This document shows positions 37,185-45,613 of a stretch of DNA of 64,000 nucleotides, in pieces; position 1 is the first letter of the stretch, and each line of letters opens with the position of its first letter. Source of the DNA: Mangrovibacter yixingensis (lineage in GTDB: Bacteria; Pseudomonadota; Gammaproteobacteria; Enterobacterales; Enterobacteriaceae); the NCBI RefSeq assembly GCF_020523985.1, contig NZ_JAIVKM010000012.1, positions 1 to 64,000 on the forward strand. Reading direction: 5' to 3'. The position numbers and the translations under genes were made by a program. The notes beneath the pieces are model-generated. The model had not been told where the DNA came from. It made no database searches and worked only from the letters and a program-made list of their open reading frames with translations.

Positions 37185-38168
37185 TTAATCAACACGCACC
37201 ACTTTACTCAGTGCGGTTTCCAGAACCTGAATATCTGCGCCAGGTTTATGGGCATTTTCACTCAGATAACGCCGCCACTGACGGGCACCAGGCACACTCT
37301 GGAATAAACCCAGCATATGGCGGGTGATATGGCCCAGGTAAGCGCCCTGGCTCAGTTCCCGCTCAATATACGGGTACATGGCTCGCACAACATCAGCCGG
37401 TGACGGGCTGTCTGTGGTGTCGCCAAAAATCTCGCGGTCAACGGACGCCAGTAAACCCGGATTTTGGTAGGCTTCACGCCCAACCATCACGCCATCCATA
37501 TGTTCCAGATGTTGTTTCGCCTCTTCCAGGGTTTTCACGCCGCCATTAATCGACATTGTCAGGTGAGGGAAATCACGCTTCAGTTGCCATACGCGTGGGT
37601 AATCAAGGGGCGGAATTTCGCGGTTTTCTTTCGGGCTTAAGCCTGAAAGCCAGGCTTTACGGGCGTGAATAATAAACATGTCACACCCGCCTTGTTGGGA
37701 AACTGTTTGCACAAAATCACACAGGAATTCATAGCTATCCTGGTCATCAATGCCAATACGGGTTTTCACTGTAACCGGAATCGACACCACATCGCGCATT
37801 GCTTTAACGCAATCTGCCACCAGTTGCGCTTCCCCCATCAGGCACGCACCAAAGCGCCCATTCTGCACCCGGTCTGACGGGCAACCGACATTAAGGTTCA
37901 CTTCATCATAACCACGTTGCTCAGCCAGTTTCGCACACTGCGCCAGGGCCGCCGGGTCGCTTCCTCCCAGTTGTAGCGCAACCGGGTGCTCTTCTTCGCT
38001 GTAAGCCAGGTAATCGCCTTTACCGTGAATAATCGCCCCGGTTGTCACCATTTCGGTGTACAGCAGCGTATGGCGTGACAGCTGACGCAAGAAATAGCGG
38101 CAATGGCGGTCAGTCCAGTCCAACATGGGGGCAATGGAGAAACGCGACGCTGAGTACGCTGAGCACAT
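37185..38168 (-). CDS. dusA: tRNA-dihydrouridine synthase A
   Basis: FMN enzyme reducing U20/U20a in the tRNA D-loop with NADPH. The 327 residues are typical of DusA (family COG0042). The TIM barrel opens [43 protein letters not shown] holds the catalytic cysteine, and [18 protein letters not shown] and [15 protein letters not shown] are conserved. The start is placed after AAAGG, and the N-terminus is shorter than annotated E. coli versions. Beside pspG as in E. coli, but the following zur is separated by about 5 kb of extra genes. Confidence 0.96.
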   Translation of the reverse strand: MCSAYSASRFSIAPMLDWTDRHCRYFLRQLSRHTLLYTEMVTTGAIIHGKGDYLAYSEEEHPVALQLGGSDPAALAQCAKLAEQRGYDEVNLNVGCPSDRVQNGRFGACLMGEAQLVADCVKAMRDVVSIPVTVKTRIGIDDQDSYEFLCDFVQTVSQQGGCDMFIIHARKAWLSGLSPKENREIPPLDYPRVWQLKRDFPHLTMSINGGVKTLEEAKQHLEHMDGVMVGREAYQNPGLLASVDREIFGDTTDSPSPADVVRAMYPYIERELSQGAYLGHITRHMLGLFQSVPGARQWRRYLSENAHKPGADIQVLETALSKVVRVD

Positions 38169-38437
38169 AGAAACAACCTTTATGAAAAGTAGCGGTAGAT
38201 AACAGTAACCCCACCACCAACCTGCATTCCTGAGCAGGCTGGCGTAAAAATGGGCTACGGATTATACAGTCCAGGCCACAGTGGGGCAACGTGGCGGGGG
38301 CAAGCTATGCTAATACCTGCGGGCCGCCCCGGCCAAATGCTGCAATTTACCGCGATATTCGCTTACCAGGTTTATACTTATTTTTATGCGGATCTATCAG
38401 TTACGTGCACAGCGATGCGCTAACAAGGAGAATTATT

Positions 38438-38857
38438 ATGCGTCACCGTCATACCCTCTGGATAAACGCACTACTCGCCATAAGCCTGGCATCACTTCCT
38501 GCTGCCGTCCTTGCCAATAATGGCAACGGGCATAAACCAGACAAAGCCAAACACAGCCAGGGAAATAACCACGGCAACAATAAACAAGATAAAGATATCG
38601 ACTGGGGCGATTTCCGCCTGAAAGCAAAACATATGGGGTACACCGGGTATAAACCCCTGCCGCCAGGGATTGCCAAAAAACTGGTGCGTGGGCAGCCTTT
38701 ACCACCAGGGATCGCCAAAAAAGCGATTCCGGGCGACCTGGGGCGTTTGTTGCCTTATTACCCGGGCCGGGAATGGCGCATTGTGGGAAATGATTTAGTG
38801 TCTGTTGTAATAAGCACAGCCATTGTTGCTGAAATTATTCATGATGCGTTTGATTAA
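38438..38857 (+). CDS. CigR/RcnB-like secreted protein
   Basis: Periplasmic protein of 139 residues. The ATG at 38438 follows AAGGAG; a longer frame from 38291 has no ribosome site. A signal peptide (about 1-25, cleavage near LAN) precedes a His/Asn/Lys-rich stretch (NNGNGHKPDKAKHSQGNN), a repeated proline motif (PLPPGIAKKLVRGQ, then PLPPGIAKKAIPG) and a C-terminal segment WRIVGNDLVSVVISTAIVAEIIHDAF. These are hallmarks of the CigR-type anti-virulence regulator family in the RcnB superfamily. The metal-binding look of the N-terminus and the zinc operon next door are suggestive only. Confidence 0.8.
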   Translation: MRHRHTLWINALLAISLASLPAAVLANNGNGHKPDKAKHSQGNNHGNNKQDKDIDWGDFRLKAKHMGYTGYKPLPPGIAKKLVRGQPLPPGIAKKAIPGDLGRLLPYYPGREWRIVGNDLVSVVISTAIVAEIIHDAFD

Positions 38858-38871
38858 CCAAAAATACCAAA

Positions 38872-38898
38872 GGTGCAGCTAATCGGCATGGCTGCACC
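38872..38898 (+). terminator. Hairpin after the CigR-like gene
   Basis: GGTGCAGC (38872-38879) and GCTGCACC (38891-38898) pair across an 11-nt loop, 15 bp past the stop. There is no T-tract, so intrinsic termination is doubtful. Confidence 0.4.
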
Positions 38899-39009
38899 CG
38901 CAACTACTGCTGCGCCATCCCTTCCTGCTGCATACAGCGAACCAACCGAGAACCCATCGCTTTATACGAAACATTCCGACACTTTTTTCTGATGAAATCA
39001 CTTCACATT

Positions 39010-39042
39010 TTGCTGCGCACCAATTATGTTATGTTATAACAT
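39010..39042 (+). promoter_or_regulatory. Zur-box promoter of the zinc ABC operon
   Basis: The palindrome ATGTTATAACAT (39031-39042), in TTATGTTATAACATTTT, matches the core of enterobacterial Zur boxes such as that of znuCB. TTGCTG (39010-39015) and TTATAA (39034-39039), 18 bp apart, could be -35 and -10, so Zur would cover the -10. The site is 20 bp before the 40-codon ORF that starts the operon. Confidence 0.75.
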
Positions 39043-39061
39043 TTTTACAGGTTTTTTTACG

Positions 39062-39184
39062 ATGCACTCTTCTACAAGCCACCACTCCTTATTAACGCTG
39101 TCCTCATTGATGCGCATTGTGTTCGCGTTGGTGTTGCTGGCTGGGATGTGGTGCGCCATTGACTGGGCTAACGCACTAGCATGA
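39062..39184 (+). CDS. 40-residue membrane protein leading the zinc ABC operon
   Basis: Short ORF of 40 codons encoding MHSSTSHHSLL, a hydrophobic segment (about 17-33: RIVFALVLLAGMWCAI) and a short tail ending NALA. It is supported by a four-base ATGA overlap with the ABC ATPase start, AGG about 10 bases upstream, and its place directly behind the Zur box. Two adjacent histidines and one cysteine could be metal ligands, but this is guesswork. No known family is recognised. It could be a small transporter accessory subunit or a leader ORF whose translation couples to the ATPase gene. Confidence 0.6.
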   Translation: MHSSTSHHSLLTLSSLMRIVFALVLLAGMWCAIDWANALA

Positions 39185-39834
39185 TACACCTTGAAAATTT
39201 AGCCACAGGCTACCGCCGCCAGTGCATTGGCGCGCCATTTAATGGCACCTTTCATACTGGTAGCCTGACTGCCATTGTTGGCGCCAACGGCACGGGAAAA
39301 TCCACGTTGCTGAAAACTCTGGCGGGCATTTTGCCGCCCGTTTCCGGCCAGGTGAGTTTCCCGGATGGCCGGCCACGGATTGCCTGGCTGCCCCAACAGG
39401 CTGAGCTGGACCATCAATTTCCACTGACCGTGTTTGACGTAGTGTCTATGGGCTGCTGGCCCGCCCTGCGCTTCTGGCAACGTTTCTCCCGCCAACGCAT
39501 GGCTCATGTCTGGCAGGCTATTGAGCAGGTTGGCCTGGTGGATATGGCGAAAAATACCATCAATACGCTTTCTGGCGGGCAGTTCCAACGCATGCTTTTT
39601 GCCCGGTTACTGCTACAACAGGCACCACTGGTTTTACTGGATGAGCCATTTACGGGGATTGACCAGAAAACCGGTGAGTTACTGGTCAGCGTGATGCAAC
39701 AAATGCACCGTAACGGGCAGACATTAATTGTTGTTCTCCATGACAGCAGCCTGGTAAAGCGTTGCTTTCCCGACACTCTGCGCCTTGAAAACCAGCATTA
39801 CCAATGGGGGAACACCCTGGAAGTGATGGCGTAA
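39181..39834 (+). CDS. Zinc ABC transporter ATPase
   Basis: ATP-binding subunit of a cluster A-I metal importer, 217 residues. Walker A is GANGTGKST at 34-42, the Q-loop region is WLPQQAELDHQFPLTV, the signature is LSGGQFQRML, and Walker B is LVLLDEPFTGID, followed by the switch histidine in VVLHDSSL. It resembles ZnuC but lacks its longer C-terminal part. It begins inside the stop of the 40-codon ORF and is followed by the permease 22 bp later. A Zur box upstream points to zinc. Confidence 0.9.
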   Translation: MIHLENLATGYRRQCIGAPFNGTFHTGSLTAIVGANGTGKSTLLKTLAGILPPVSGQVSFPDGRPRIAWLPQQAELDHQFPLTVFDVVSMGCWPALRFWQRFSRQRMAHVWQAIEQVGLVDMAKNTINTLSGGQFQRMLFARLLLQQAPLVLLDEPFTGIDQKTGELLVSVMQQMHRNGQTLIVVLHDSSLVKRCFPDTLRLENQHYQWGNTLEVMA

Positions 39835-39856
39835 ATGCCGTCCGGGGTTAACTGAC

Positions 39857-40735
39857 ATGTTTTATCACACCATTATCGATCCTTTTATTCAGTTCGGTTT
39901 TATGCGCCGGGCTTTGGTCGCCTGCCTGGCGCTGTCACTTAGCATTACTGTACCGGGTGTATTTTTGCTGTTACGCCGCATGAGCCTGGCGGGTGATGCG
40001 CTTTCCCACGCCATTTTACCCGGTGTTTCAATCGGTTATTTGATGTACGGCATGTCGCTGGTAGCGATGGGGTTTGGTGGGTTTATCGCCGGGCTGTTAG
40101 TCGCGCTGGCTTCTGGCTGGGTCAGCAACCTGACGCCGTTACGGGAAGATGCCAGCTTTGCTGGCTTTTACCTGGGTTCACTGGCGCTTGGCGTAACCCT
40201 GGTGTCATTACATGGCTCCAGTGTCGATCTGCTGCATATGCTGTTTGGCTCCATTCTCGCGGTAGACAAGCAGGCGTTATTTTTCGTGGGCTATATCGCA
40301 TCATTTACTTTGCTGTGTATTGCCCTGCTCTACCGTTTGCTGGTGATGGAAGCGTTTGATAAAGCATTCCTTACCGTTAATGCCCGCCGGGCACCGGGAA
40401 TCATCAATGCGCTGTTTATGACACTGGTGGTGCTGAACCTGGTGGCGGGTTTTCAAATCCTCGGCACACTGATGACCGTAGGCCTGATGATGCTGCCCGC
40501 CATTTCAGCCCGCTGTTGGGTGAACCGCCTCCCGGCACTACTCACAATTTCAGCACTATTAACCGCGCTGTCGGCCTTTATTGGGCTGGTGTTTTCGTTC
40601 CATGCAGGGATACCAGCAGGCCCGGCTATTGTGCTCACCGCCGCACTGTTCTTTATGGTCTCAATTCTCTTTGGGGCTCACAACGGGCTGATTCCCGTTT
40701 TTGGCAAGCGAACCACTCAGAAGGAAACGTCATGA
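39857..40735 (+). CDS. Zinc ABC transporter permease
   Basis: Integral membrane subunit (292 residues, about eight to nine helices) of the ABC-3 family, related to ZnuB, TroC and MntB. Typical segments are RRALVACLALSLSITVPGVFLLLRRMSLAGDALSHAILPG, LGVTLVSLHGSSVDLLHMLFGSIL and LGTLMTVGLMMLPAISA. It would form a homodimeric channel with two ATPase subunits. Its stop overlaps the ATG of the binding-protein gene (ATGA), which shows a single operon. Confidence 0.92.
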   Translation: MFYHTIIDPFIQFGFMRRALVACLALSLSITVPGVFLLLRRMSLAGDALSHAILPGVSIGYLMYGMSLVAMGFGGFIAGLLVALASGWVSNLTPLREDASFAGFYLGSLALGVTLVSLHGSSVDLLHMLFGSILAVDKQALFFVGYIASFTLLCIALLYRLLVMEAFDKAFLTVNARRAPGIINALFMTLVVLNLVAGFQILGTLMTVGLMMLPAISARCWVNRLPALLTISALLTALSAFIGLVFSFHAGIPAGPAIVLTAALFFMVSILFGAHNGLIPVFGKRTTQKETS

Positions 40736-41610
40736 AATACATTAAGCCTTTATCTCTGGCAGCGCTGTTATTCAGCCCGGCTGCCGTTTTTGCCGCAACA
40801 CTGAATACCGTCGCCAGTTTCTCTGTACTGGGCGATATTGTGAAAGAAGTGGGCGGCACACATGTGCAAGTCACTTCACTGGTGGGCCCGAATGGCGACC
40901 CGCACACCTTTGAACCGAAACCGGCAGACAGCCAAACCCTGCACAATGCTGATGTCGTTTTTGTCAGTGGTCTGGGGATGGAAGGTTGGATGAACCGCCT
41001 GATCAGCGCATCGGGTTATAAAGGTGAAATAGTCACAGCTTCCGAGGGCGTTAATTCGCGCCAAATGCAGGAAGATGGCAAAACCGTGACTGACCCTCAC
41101 GCATGGAACAGTGCGGCGAATGGCGCAATTTATGCGCGTAACGTAATGAATGCATTGATTAAAGCAGACCCGCAAGATGCTGATTATTTCCGCCAGCACG
41201 GTTCTGCTTATATTGAAAAGCTGAACAAACTGGATGCCTGGGCGAAAAAAACCTTTGCCGCTATTCCAGAAAGCCGCCGCCATGTCATCACCAGCCATGA
41301 TGCCTTTGGGTATTTTGGTGCTGAATATGGTGTGAAATTCCTTGCACCGGTAGGCTTTTCTACTGAAGCCGAAGCCAGTGCCAGCGATGTTGCCGGGCTG
41401 ATTAACCAAATCAAGCAGGAGCATATCCACACCTACTTTATTGAAAACCAGACTGACCCGCGCCTGGTAAAACAAATTGCCGCAGCAAGTGGTGCTAAAC
41501 CTGGGGGTGAATTGTACCCGGAAGCATTAACCACTAAAGACGGGGTTGCTCCGACTTATGTGGCTGCGTTTAAACACAACGTGGAAACCATCGCCGCCAG
41601 CATGAAATAA
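40732..41610 (+). CDS. Zinc-binding periplasmic protein of ABC transporter
   Basis: Cluster A-I solute-binding protein of 292 residues. A signal peptide runs to about 21 (AAVFA). Likely metal ligands are His58 (GDPHTFEP), His123 (DPHAW) and His189 (TSHDAFGYF), plus an acidic residue near 270. The third position is histidine, as in ZnuA and TroA, rather than the glutamate of manganese proteins such as PsaA. The histidine-rich loop of ZnuA is missing. With the Zur box this favours zinc. The ATG at 40732 overlaps the permease stop. A second high-affinity zinc importer besides ZnuABC is inferred. Confidence 0.9.
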   Translation: MKYIKPLSLAALLFSPAAVFAATLNTVASFSVLGDIVKEVGGTHVQVTSLVGPNGDPHTFEPKPADSQTLHNADVVFVSGLGMEGWMNRLISASGYKGEIVTASEGVNSRQMQEDGKTVTDPHAWNSAANGAIYARNVMNALIKADPQDADYFRQHGSAYIEKLNKLDAWAKKTFAAIPESRRHVITSHDAFGYFGAEYGVKFLAPVGFSTEAEASASDVAGLINQIKQEHIHTYFIENQTDPRLVKQIAAASGAKPGGELYPEALTTKDGVAPTYVAAFKHNVETIAASMK

Positions 41611-41620
41611 CTGGCAGAGT

Positions 41621-41658
41621 CACACCCCGGCGAGCGACTGCCACCGGGGTGTGTTTTA
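41621..41658 (+). terminator. Terminator of the zinc ABC operon
   Basis: CACACCCCGG (41621-41630) and CCGGGGTGTG (41644-41653) form a 10-bp perfect stem with a 13-nt loop, followed by TTTTATC. Confidence 0.88.
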
Positions 41659-42918
41659 TCAGAAGGTGAAAGTCAGTTGCGCGCCCGCGCCCCATGTTTC
41701 TTTTTCTCCCACCAGGCCATTAATATCCAGGTGAACCCGGTTAAATGGCGCAAACCCCAGGCCTGCAGTCACCGCATTATTATCATTGCCTTTAATGTCA
41801 GCCTGGTAACCCGCCCGCACTGCCAACCAGCTTAATGGGCGAACTTCAGCCCCGGCTCTCAGGTATTGTGAGTTCTCTTCGCTCTTAAAACCTTTGGTTT
41901 CTGTCAGGTCGCCATCGGCAGTCAGTGTCAGTAACTCGTTGCTCCACGCAACCCCTGCCGTTACCAGTGGCGAGATCTGGAAAGTATCTTTGTAACCGTT
42001 GATCTCTTTAGTATCGATATCGCGCGGGACCAGGTTTTGCCCGCTCAGGCCAACAGTCCAGTGTTCGCCAAAATCTGCCGCGATCCCTGCATCCACGTTA
42101 AACCCGGTGTCGGTGTTACGGTATTTGCTGTCACGCAGGTCGTCACTGTCATAGTTGTAGATAGAAACAGAGTAGTTATACAGCCAGGTTTTTTGCAGTT
42201 TTGGAGTTACACCAACAGATACGGGAACACCACCAATATCAAACTGCTTCGCCACTGCAATGCCGTAATCAGAGACAATCGCCGCCCGGCCAAAGCCGGT
42301 TGATTTCAGGTTGTCCTGAACAGCACTTGGGTCCAGTGCCGCGGCTGCCGCAGCTACGGTACTGTTCTCAATATCTTGTAAGAGCGTTACATCATTGGGG
42401 TCTATATAAGAACTCACCCGCGCACGCGCCCAGGCTTTCGTCACAAACGCCATAGAGATAGTGCTGGTGGGGATACTAACTGCCAGGCCAGCCGCTGCTT
42501 TAGCACTGGCTGTTTTGCCATCCAGGTAAGTCAGTTCATCAGCCAAATCACCTGCAGCAGCCTGAATCCGCGGCAACTGCTGGGTGTAATTCAGCAAAGT
42601 GATATTACCCAGTTCATCTTTCCAGGTGTTTACTTTGTCACTGATGTTGTCAATTTCGTCCTGCAGGTTGTCTTTATCTGACACCTCAACACCCACAGAC
42701 GGCAAAACAACGGATACATTGTCATCATCGTGCGCTTTCGCCAGTAAAGCAGGGTTTATCAGTACCCCGCTGCCATAACTGGCAGAGGCTACCCCTGTTC
42801 CCCCCATCCCATCACTCCGCGATTCGGCCCAGGTATTGGCAGCCAACGCCGGGTGAGCAATCAAAAATGTGGCAGTCATGGTCGCCACTAAAACTTTGCT
42901 TATTCTGTTCACAGGCAT
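41659..42918 (-). CDS. TraF-like outer-membrane protein (PF13729 type)
   Basis: Probable outer-membrane beta-barrel of 419 residues from the ATG at 42918 (MPVNRISKVL); a GTG 45 bases earlier is the alternative. A signal peptide ends near HPALAAN. Then comes ESRSDGMGGTGVASASYGSGVLINPALLA, characteristic of the conjugal-transfer TraF/FadL-like family, a long helical stretch (about 85-140, DKVNTWKDELGN, ADELTYLDG), and alternating beta strands to the terminal aromatic LTFTF. Despite the family name, no conjugation genes are present. It is convergent with the zinc operon; no function is assigned. Confidence 0.78.
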   Translation of the reverse strand: MPVNRISKVLVATMTATFLIAHPALAANTWAESRSDGMGGTGVASASYGSGVLINPALLAKAHDDDNVSVVLPSVGVEVSDKDNLQDEIDNISDKVNTWKDELGNITLLNYTQQLPRIQAAAGDLADELTYLDGKTASAKAAAGLAVSIPTSTISMAFVTKAWARARVSSYIDPNDVTLLQDIENSTVAAAAAALDPSAVQDNLKSTGFGRAAIVSDYGIAVAKQFDIGGVPVSVGVTPKLQKTWLYNYSVSIYNYDSDDLRDSKYRNTDTGFNVDAGIAADFGEHWTVGLSGQNLVPRDIDTKEINGYKDTFQISPLVTAGVAWSNELLTLTADGDLTETKGFKSEENSQYLRAGAEVRPLSWLAVRAGYQADIKGNDNNAVTAGLGFAPFNRVHLDINGLVGEKETWGAGAQLTFTF

Positions 42919-43233
42919 TCCGTCCAGGTATTGTGAATAATTTTCGACCACCCTCTTTATCACCCAGGTAGCCGCAAGCTATTGCTGTGAATAACGGCGA
43001 AAAAAGCAGGTTATTGCAGTGTTTGAAAAGACGTATCCATCCTGGACAAATTGTTATTTTGTGACCTACCTCATATGTATAGTTCAGGGTTTTGATTTTT
43101 GTGAAGGTTTTTGACGAAGGGATACAGGGTGGCTATCGATTGGTCCTGGTAATAACGGCAATGTGGCGTATATATCGGTGTTTTGAGCGGTTCATGGTAA
43201 AGTAGCTTCTTTACGACCATGTTGAGGGCCGGG

Positions 43234-43746
43234 ATGGACAAGTCTGGGACACAAAACCTGTTAGCTCGGGCAGAAAAGCTTTGCCAGCAGCGCAATGTAC
43301 GCCTGACACCACAGCGCCTTGAAGTGCTGCGCCTGATGAGCGAGCAGGAGGGGTCGATAAGCGCATATGACTTGCTGGACTTATTACGTGTTGCAGAACC
43401 CCAGGCAAAACCGCCCACGGTTTACCGTGCTCTGGATTTTTTGCTGGAGCAGGGGTTTGTTCATAAAGTTGAATCAACCAACAGCTACGTGCTGTGCCAC
43501 CTGTTTGACCAACCCACTCATACCTCCGCCATGTTTATTTGCGACCGTTGCGGCGCAGTGAAAGAAGAGTGTGCGGAAGGCGTAGAAGACATTATGCACG
43601 GCCTGGCGGCCAGTATGGGGTTTGCATTGCGCCACAATGTGATTGAAGCTCATGGCTTATGTTCACAATGCGTGGAAGTGGAGAGCTGCCGCCATCCGGA
43701 AAGTTGTGGGCATGATCATTCTGAAACAGGCAAGAAAAAGCGCTAA
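43234..43746 (+). CDS. zur: Zinc uptake regulator Zur
   Basis: Fur-family repressor that binds DNA when loaded with zinc. The ATG at 43234 (MDKSGTQNLL) has GAGGG six bases upstream and yields 170 residues (E. coli 171). The winged helix (about 10-80) has RNVRLTPQRLEVLRLM and KPPTVYRALDFLLEQGFVHKVES. The dimerisation domain has the structural zinc cysteines in ICDRCGAVKEEC and LCSQCVEVESC, and a His-rich tail (HPESCGHDHSE). It lies 4 kb from an operon with a Zur box, a probable local target. Confidence 0.98.
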   Translation: MDKSGTQNLLARAEKLCQQRNVRLTPQRLEVLRLMSEQEGSISAYDLLDLLRVAEPQAKPPTVYRALDFLLEQGFVHKVESTNSYVLCHLFDQPTHTSAMFICDRCGAVKEECAEGVEDIMHGLAASMGFALRHNVIEAHGLCSQCVEVESCRHPESCGHDHSETGKKKR

Positions 43747-43758
43747 CCACAGTTTGTC

Positions 43759-43784
43759 TACAGAGGGCCGTGAAGCCCTCTGTA
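43759..43784. terminator. Hairpin between convergent zur and yjbJ
   Basis: TACAGAGGGC (43759-43768) and GCCCTCTGTA (43775-43784) pair perfectly around CGTGAA; CACAGTT and AACTGTG extend the stem past a bulge. No T-tract follows on either side. It probably serves as a 3' end for one or both genes. Confidence 0.55.
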
Positions 43785-43803
43785 ACTGTGAATCAAAGCA
43801 GGT

Positions 43804-44013
43804 TTACCACCGGTAGTCATCGCGTTTTTCCCAGGCAGCCACTTCCTCTTCAGCCCGGGCCTTTGCATAACCATAACGTTCCTGAATTCGTCCTATTAGT
43901 TGGTCACGCTTCCCTTCAATGACTTCTAAATCATCATCAGTCAGTTTGCCCCACTCTTCTTTCACCTTACCTTTGATGATTTTCCAGTCTCCACTGATTT
44001 CCGTTATATTCAT
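43804..44013 (-). CDS. yjbJ: CsbD family stress protein YjbJ
   Basis: Small, very hydrophilic protein of 69 residues of the CsbD family, abundant in stationary phase and stress in E. coli; function unknown. WKIIKGKVKEEWGKLTDDDLEVIEGKRDQLIGRIQERYG is the family core, predicted as a helical bundle. The length equals that of E. coli YjbJ. It is convergent with zur as in E. coli. Confidence 0.96.
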   Translation of the reverse strand: MNITEISGDWKIIKGKVKEEWGKLTDDDLEVIEGKRDQLIGRIQERYGYAKARAEEEVAAWEKRDDYRW

Positions 44014-44230
44014 CGCAGCGTCCTCACGGTTGGTTAATTGAAACAGTGCCGTTTACTGACAGCTTGTTTGGCTTACTTCATGAAAAATTGTAGTTCATCA
44101 AATTGTATTTGATTATTTTTTAAGAATGTTTAACTGATAAACCCCAACAATACCGCCTGTAAGTTCCTTCAAACAGCGCTGCCTTTTCCGCTCGCTTGCA
44201 TAGCGCTGTTAATAACTTGTAAAACCCGCT

Positions 44231-44248
44231 GGGGAAAATGATTTCCCC
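44231..44248. promoter_or_regulatory. Dyad upstream of the MarR-family gene
   Basis: GGGGAAA (44231-44237) and TTTCCCC (44242-44248) are separated by ATGA, about 55 bp before the MarR-family gene and in the region that also holds the yjbJ promoter. It may be an autoregulatory operator; no binding data are implied. Confidence 0.4.
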
Positions 44249-44301
44249 AAAAAATAAGTTGCGGTAACATTGGCGGTATCCTCCGTGAAGGCCTGCCGCT
44301 T

Positions 44302-44739
44302 ATGCCACCAGAAAATTTGCTCCTTGATAACCAACTGTGTTTTTCCCTCTACTCCGCGAACCTGGCGCTGAATAAAATCTACCGTAATGTGCTTAAGCCT
44401 CTGGAGATAACCTATCCCCAATATCTGGTGTTGCTGATCCTCTGGGAATCTGACCAACAAACGGTTTCGGCTATTGGTGAACGCCTGTTCCTGGATTCCG
44501 CCACACTTACGCCGTTACTGAAACGCATGGAAGCTGCAGGTTTGGTTACCCGCCAGCGCTCCACACAGGATGAACGCCAGGTGATTGTCAGCCTGTCGGA
44601 TAAAGGCCGGGGCTTGCAGCAACAAGCCGAAACCATTCCCCAACATATTTTGTGCGCCTCCGCCTGCGACCAGGCCGAACTCATCACGCTGAAGCAACAA
44701 CTCGATACCTTACGCGACCAGTTAATCAAAAACGCCTGA
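44302..44739 (+). CDS. OhrR-like MarR-family regulator
   Basis: MarR-type winged-helix repressor of 145 residues. The N-terminal LDNQLCFSLYSANLALNK places Cys13 where OhrR proteins have their peroxide-reactive cysteine, and YPQYLVLLILWE, DSATLTPLLKRMEAAGLVTRQRS and DERQVIVSLSDKGRGL are the canonical recognition helix and wing. One-cysteine organic-hydroperoxide sensing is therefore likely. No ohr gene lies beside it; the next gene encodes a DUF1330 protein 98 bp downstream. The ribosome site is weak. Confidence 0.85.
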   Translation: MPPENLLLDNQLCFSLYSANLALNKIYRNVLKPLEITYPQYLVLLILWESDQQTVSAIGERLFLDSATLTPLLKRMEAAGLVTRQRSTQDERQVIVSLSDKGRGLQQQAETIPQHILCASACDQAELITLKQQLDTLRDQLIKNA

Positions 44740-44837
44740 TAGCGTTAAAGGCAAGAAACACGAAAAACACCCACGGGCACTCTGCCATGATAGGCGTTAT
44801 CTTTTATAGTTAACCCGCCAATCCCCGGAGAGAAACG

Positions 44838-45125
44838 ATGAGTGCTTATGTGATTTTCGTGCGCAAAACCACGCATGATGAACAAGAAATGCAAACCTAC
44901 GCCAAACTGGCTGGCGAAGCGCGTGGCAACCACCCTATTACCCCGCTGGCTTTTTATGGTGATATCACCACGCTTGAAGGCGACGATGCCGAAGGTGCGG
45001 TGATTCTGTCATTCCCGGATATGGAAGCCGCAAAAGCCTGGTACTACAGCGATGCTTACCAAAAAGCGAAAAAGCACCGGAATTTGGGTGCCGACTACCA
45101 GGTGTTATTGATTCAGGGGGTTTGA
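44838..45125 (+). CDS. DUF1330 family protein
   Basis: Small protein of 95 residues with a ferredoxin-like dimeric alpha/beta-barrel fold expected. MSAYVIFVRKTTHDEQEMQTYAKLAGE, LAFYGDITTLEGDDAEGAVILSFPDMEAAKAWYYSDAYQKAKKHR and the terminal YQVLLIQGV match the DUF1330 pattern. CCGGAGAG precedes the ATG. Function is unknown; the OhrR-like gene upstream may regulate it. Repeat DNA begins about 55 bp after its stop. Confidence 0.85.
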   Translation: MSAYVIFVRKTTHDEQEMQTYAKLAGEARGNHPITPLAFYGDITTLEGDDAEGAVILSFPDMEAAKAWYYSDAYQKAKKHRNLGADYQVLLIQGV

Positions 45126-45176
45126 TCAACGGGGGTGTTCTTTTTGCAAAACTGAACTGAGTCTGGAGTCTACAGG

Positions 45177-45255
45177 CACGCCAGACTGGCGTGAATGGGA
45201 TTTTCACCGAACCGACATCCGGCTCAGTGAACGTACCGCAGCCACAGTAAAATGA
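45177..45255. repeat. Left boundary of the repeat array: dyad and linker L0
   Basis: CACGCCAG-A-CTGGCGTG (45177-45193) is an 8-bp dyad. It is followed by TTTTCACCGAACCGACATCC and CTCAGTGAACGTACCGCAGCCACA, which match the linker behind module A copies (45866-45906 and 46523-46568). The array thus begins with an A-type tail without its A core. Confidence 0.75.
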
Positions 45256-45586
45256 TCTGCCAGTACAGCGCCGGTTGCGCGCCGTGTCAGCAACACCAGT
45301 TTCACTCACCGCCTGCGCACGGCGCACGCAGGGGGCCCGGCCCCCCTGCACCCCCGTTGGTGGCTGGCAAAATCGCCGCTTCGCGGACATTCGGCTTACC
45401 CCGGCAGGCTTATCGGGTACCGCTCCGAGTCGGCTTCCTGCCTCCCGTCGCTCTGCCTGCATCCATGCAGGCAGCCCCGGCCTGCCAGGCACGCCTCAAC
45501 GATTTCGAGGCCACTAACCCCACCCGTTTGTAAGCTCTCAGAAAAAACAAATACAGACGTACCGGGTACAAAACTCACAGCCACAC
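45256..45586. repeat. Module B copy 1
   Basis: 331 bp repeated at 45912-46242 with only about two differences. It is GC-rich and holds hairpins: GCAGGGGG/CCCCCTGC and CTGCCTGCAT-CC-ATGCAGGCAG. Open frames cross it (for example 80 codons at 45275-45517) but have no ribosome site or recognised family. Confidence 0.93.
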
Positions 45587-45613
45587 CGGACAACACAGGC
45601 ATTCCCGCACTTG

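Noticed and set aside
40732-41610. Manganese or iron importer instead of zinc
   Set aside because: The third metal ligand is histidine, not the glutamate of manganese-type proteins, and the operon has a Zur-like box rather than an evident MntR or Fur box.
41659-42918. Part of a conjugation system, from the TraF family name
   Set aside because: No other transfer gene, relaxase or oriT-like feature is present; the family name covers many chromosomal barrel proteins.
45275-45517. 80-codon reading frame in module B, repeated at 45931-46173
   Set aside because: Its repetition follows from the near-identity of the B copies. No ribosome site, no recognised domain, and other frames across the module are equally open.
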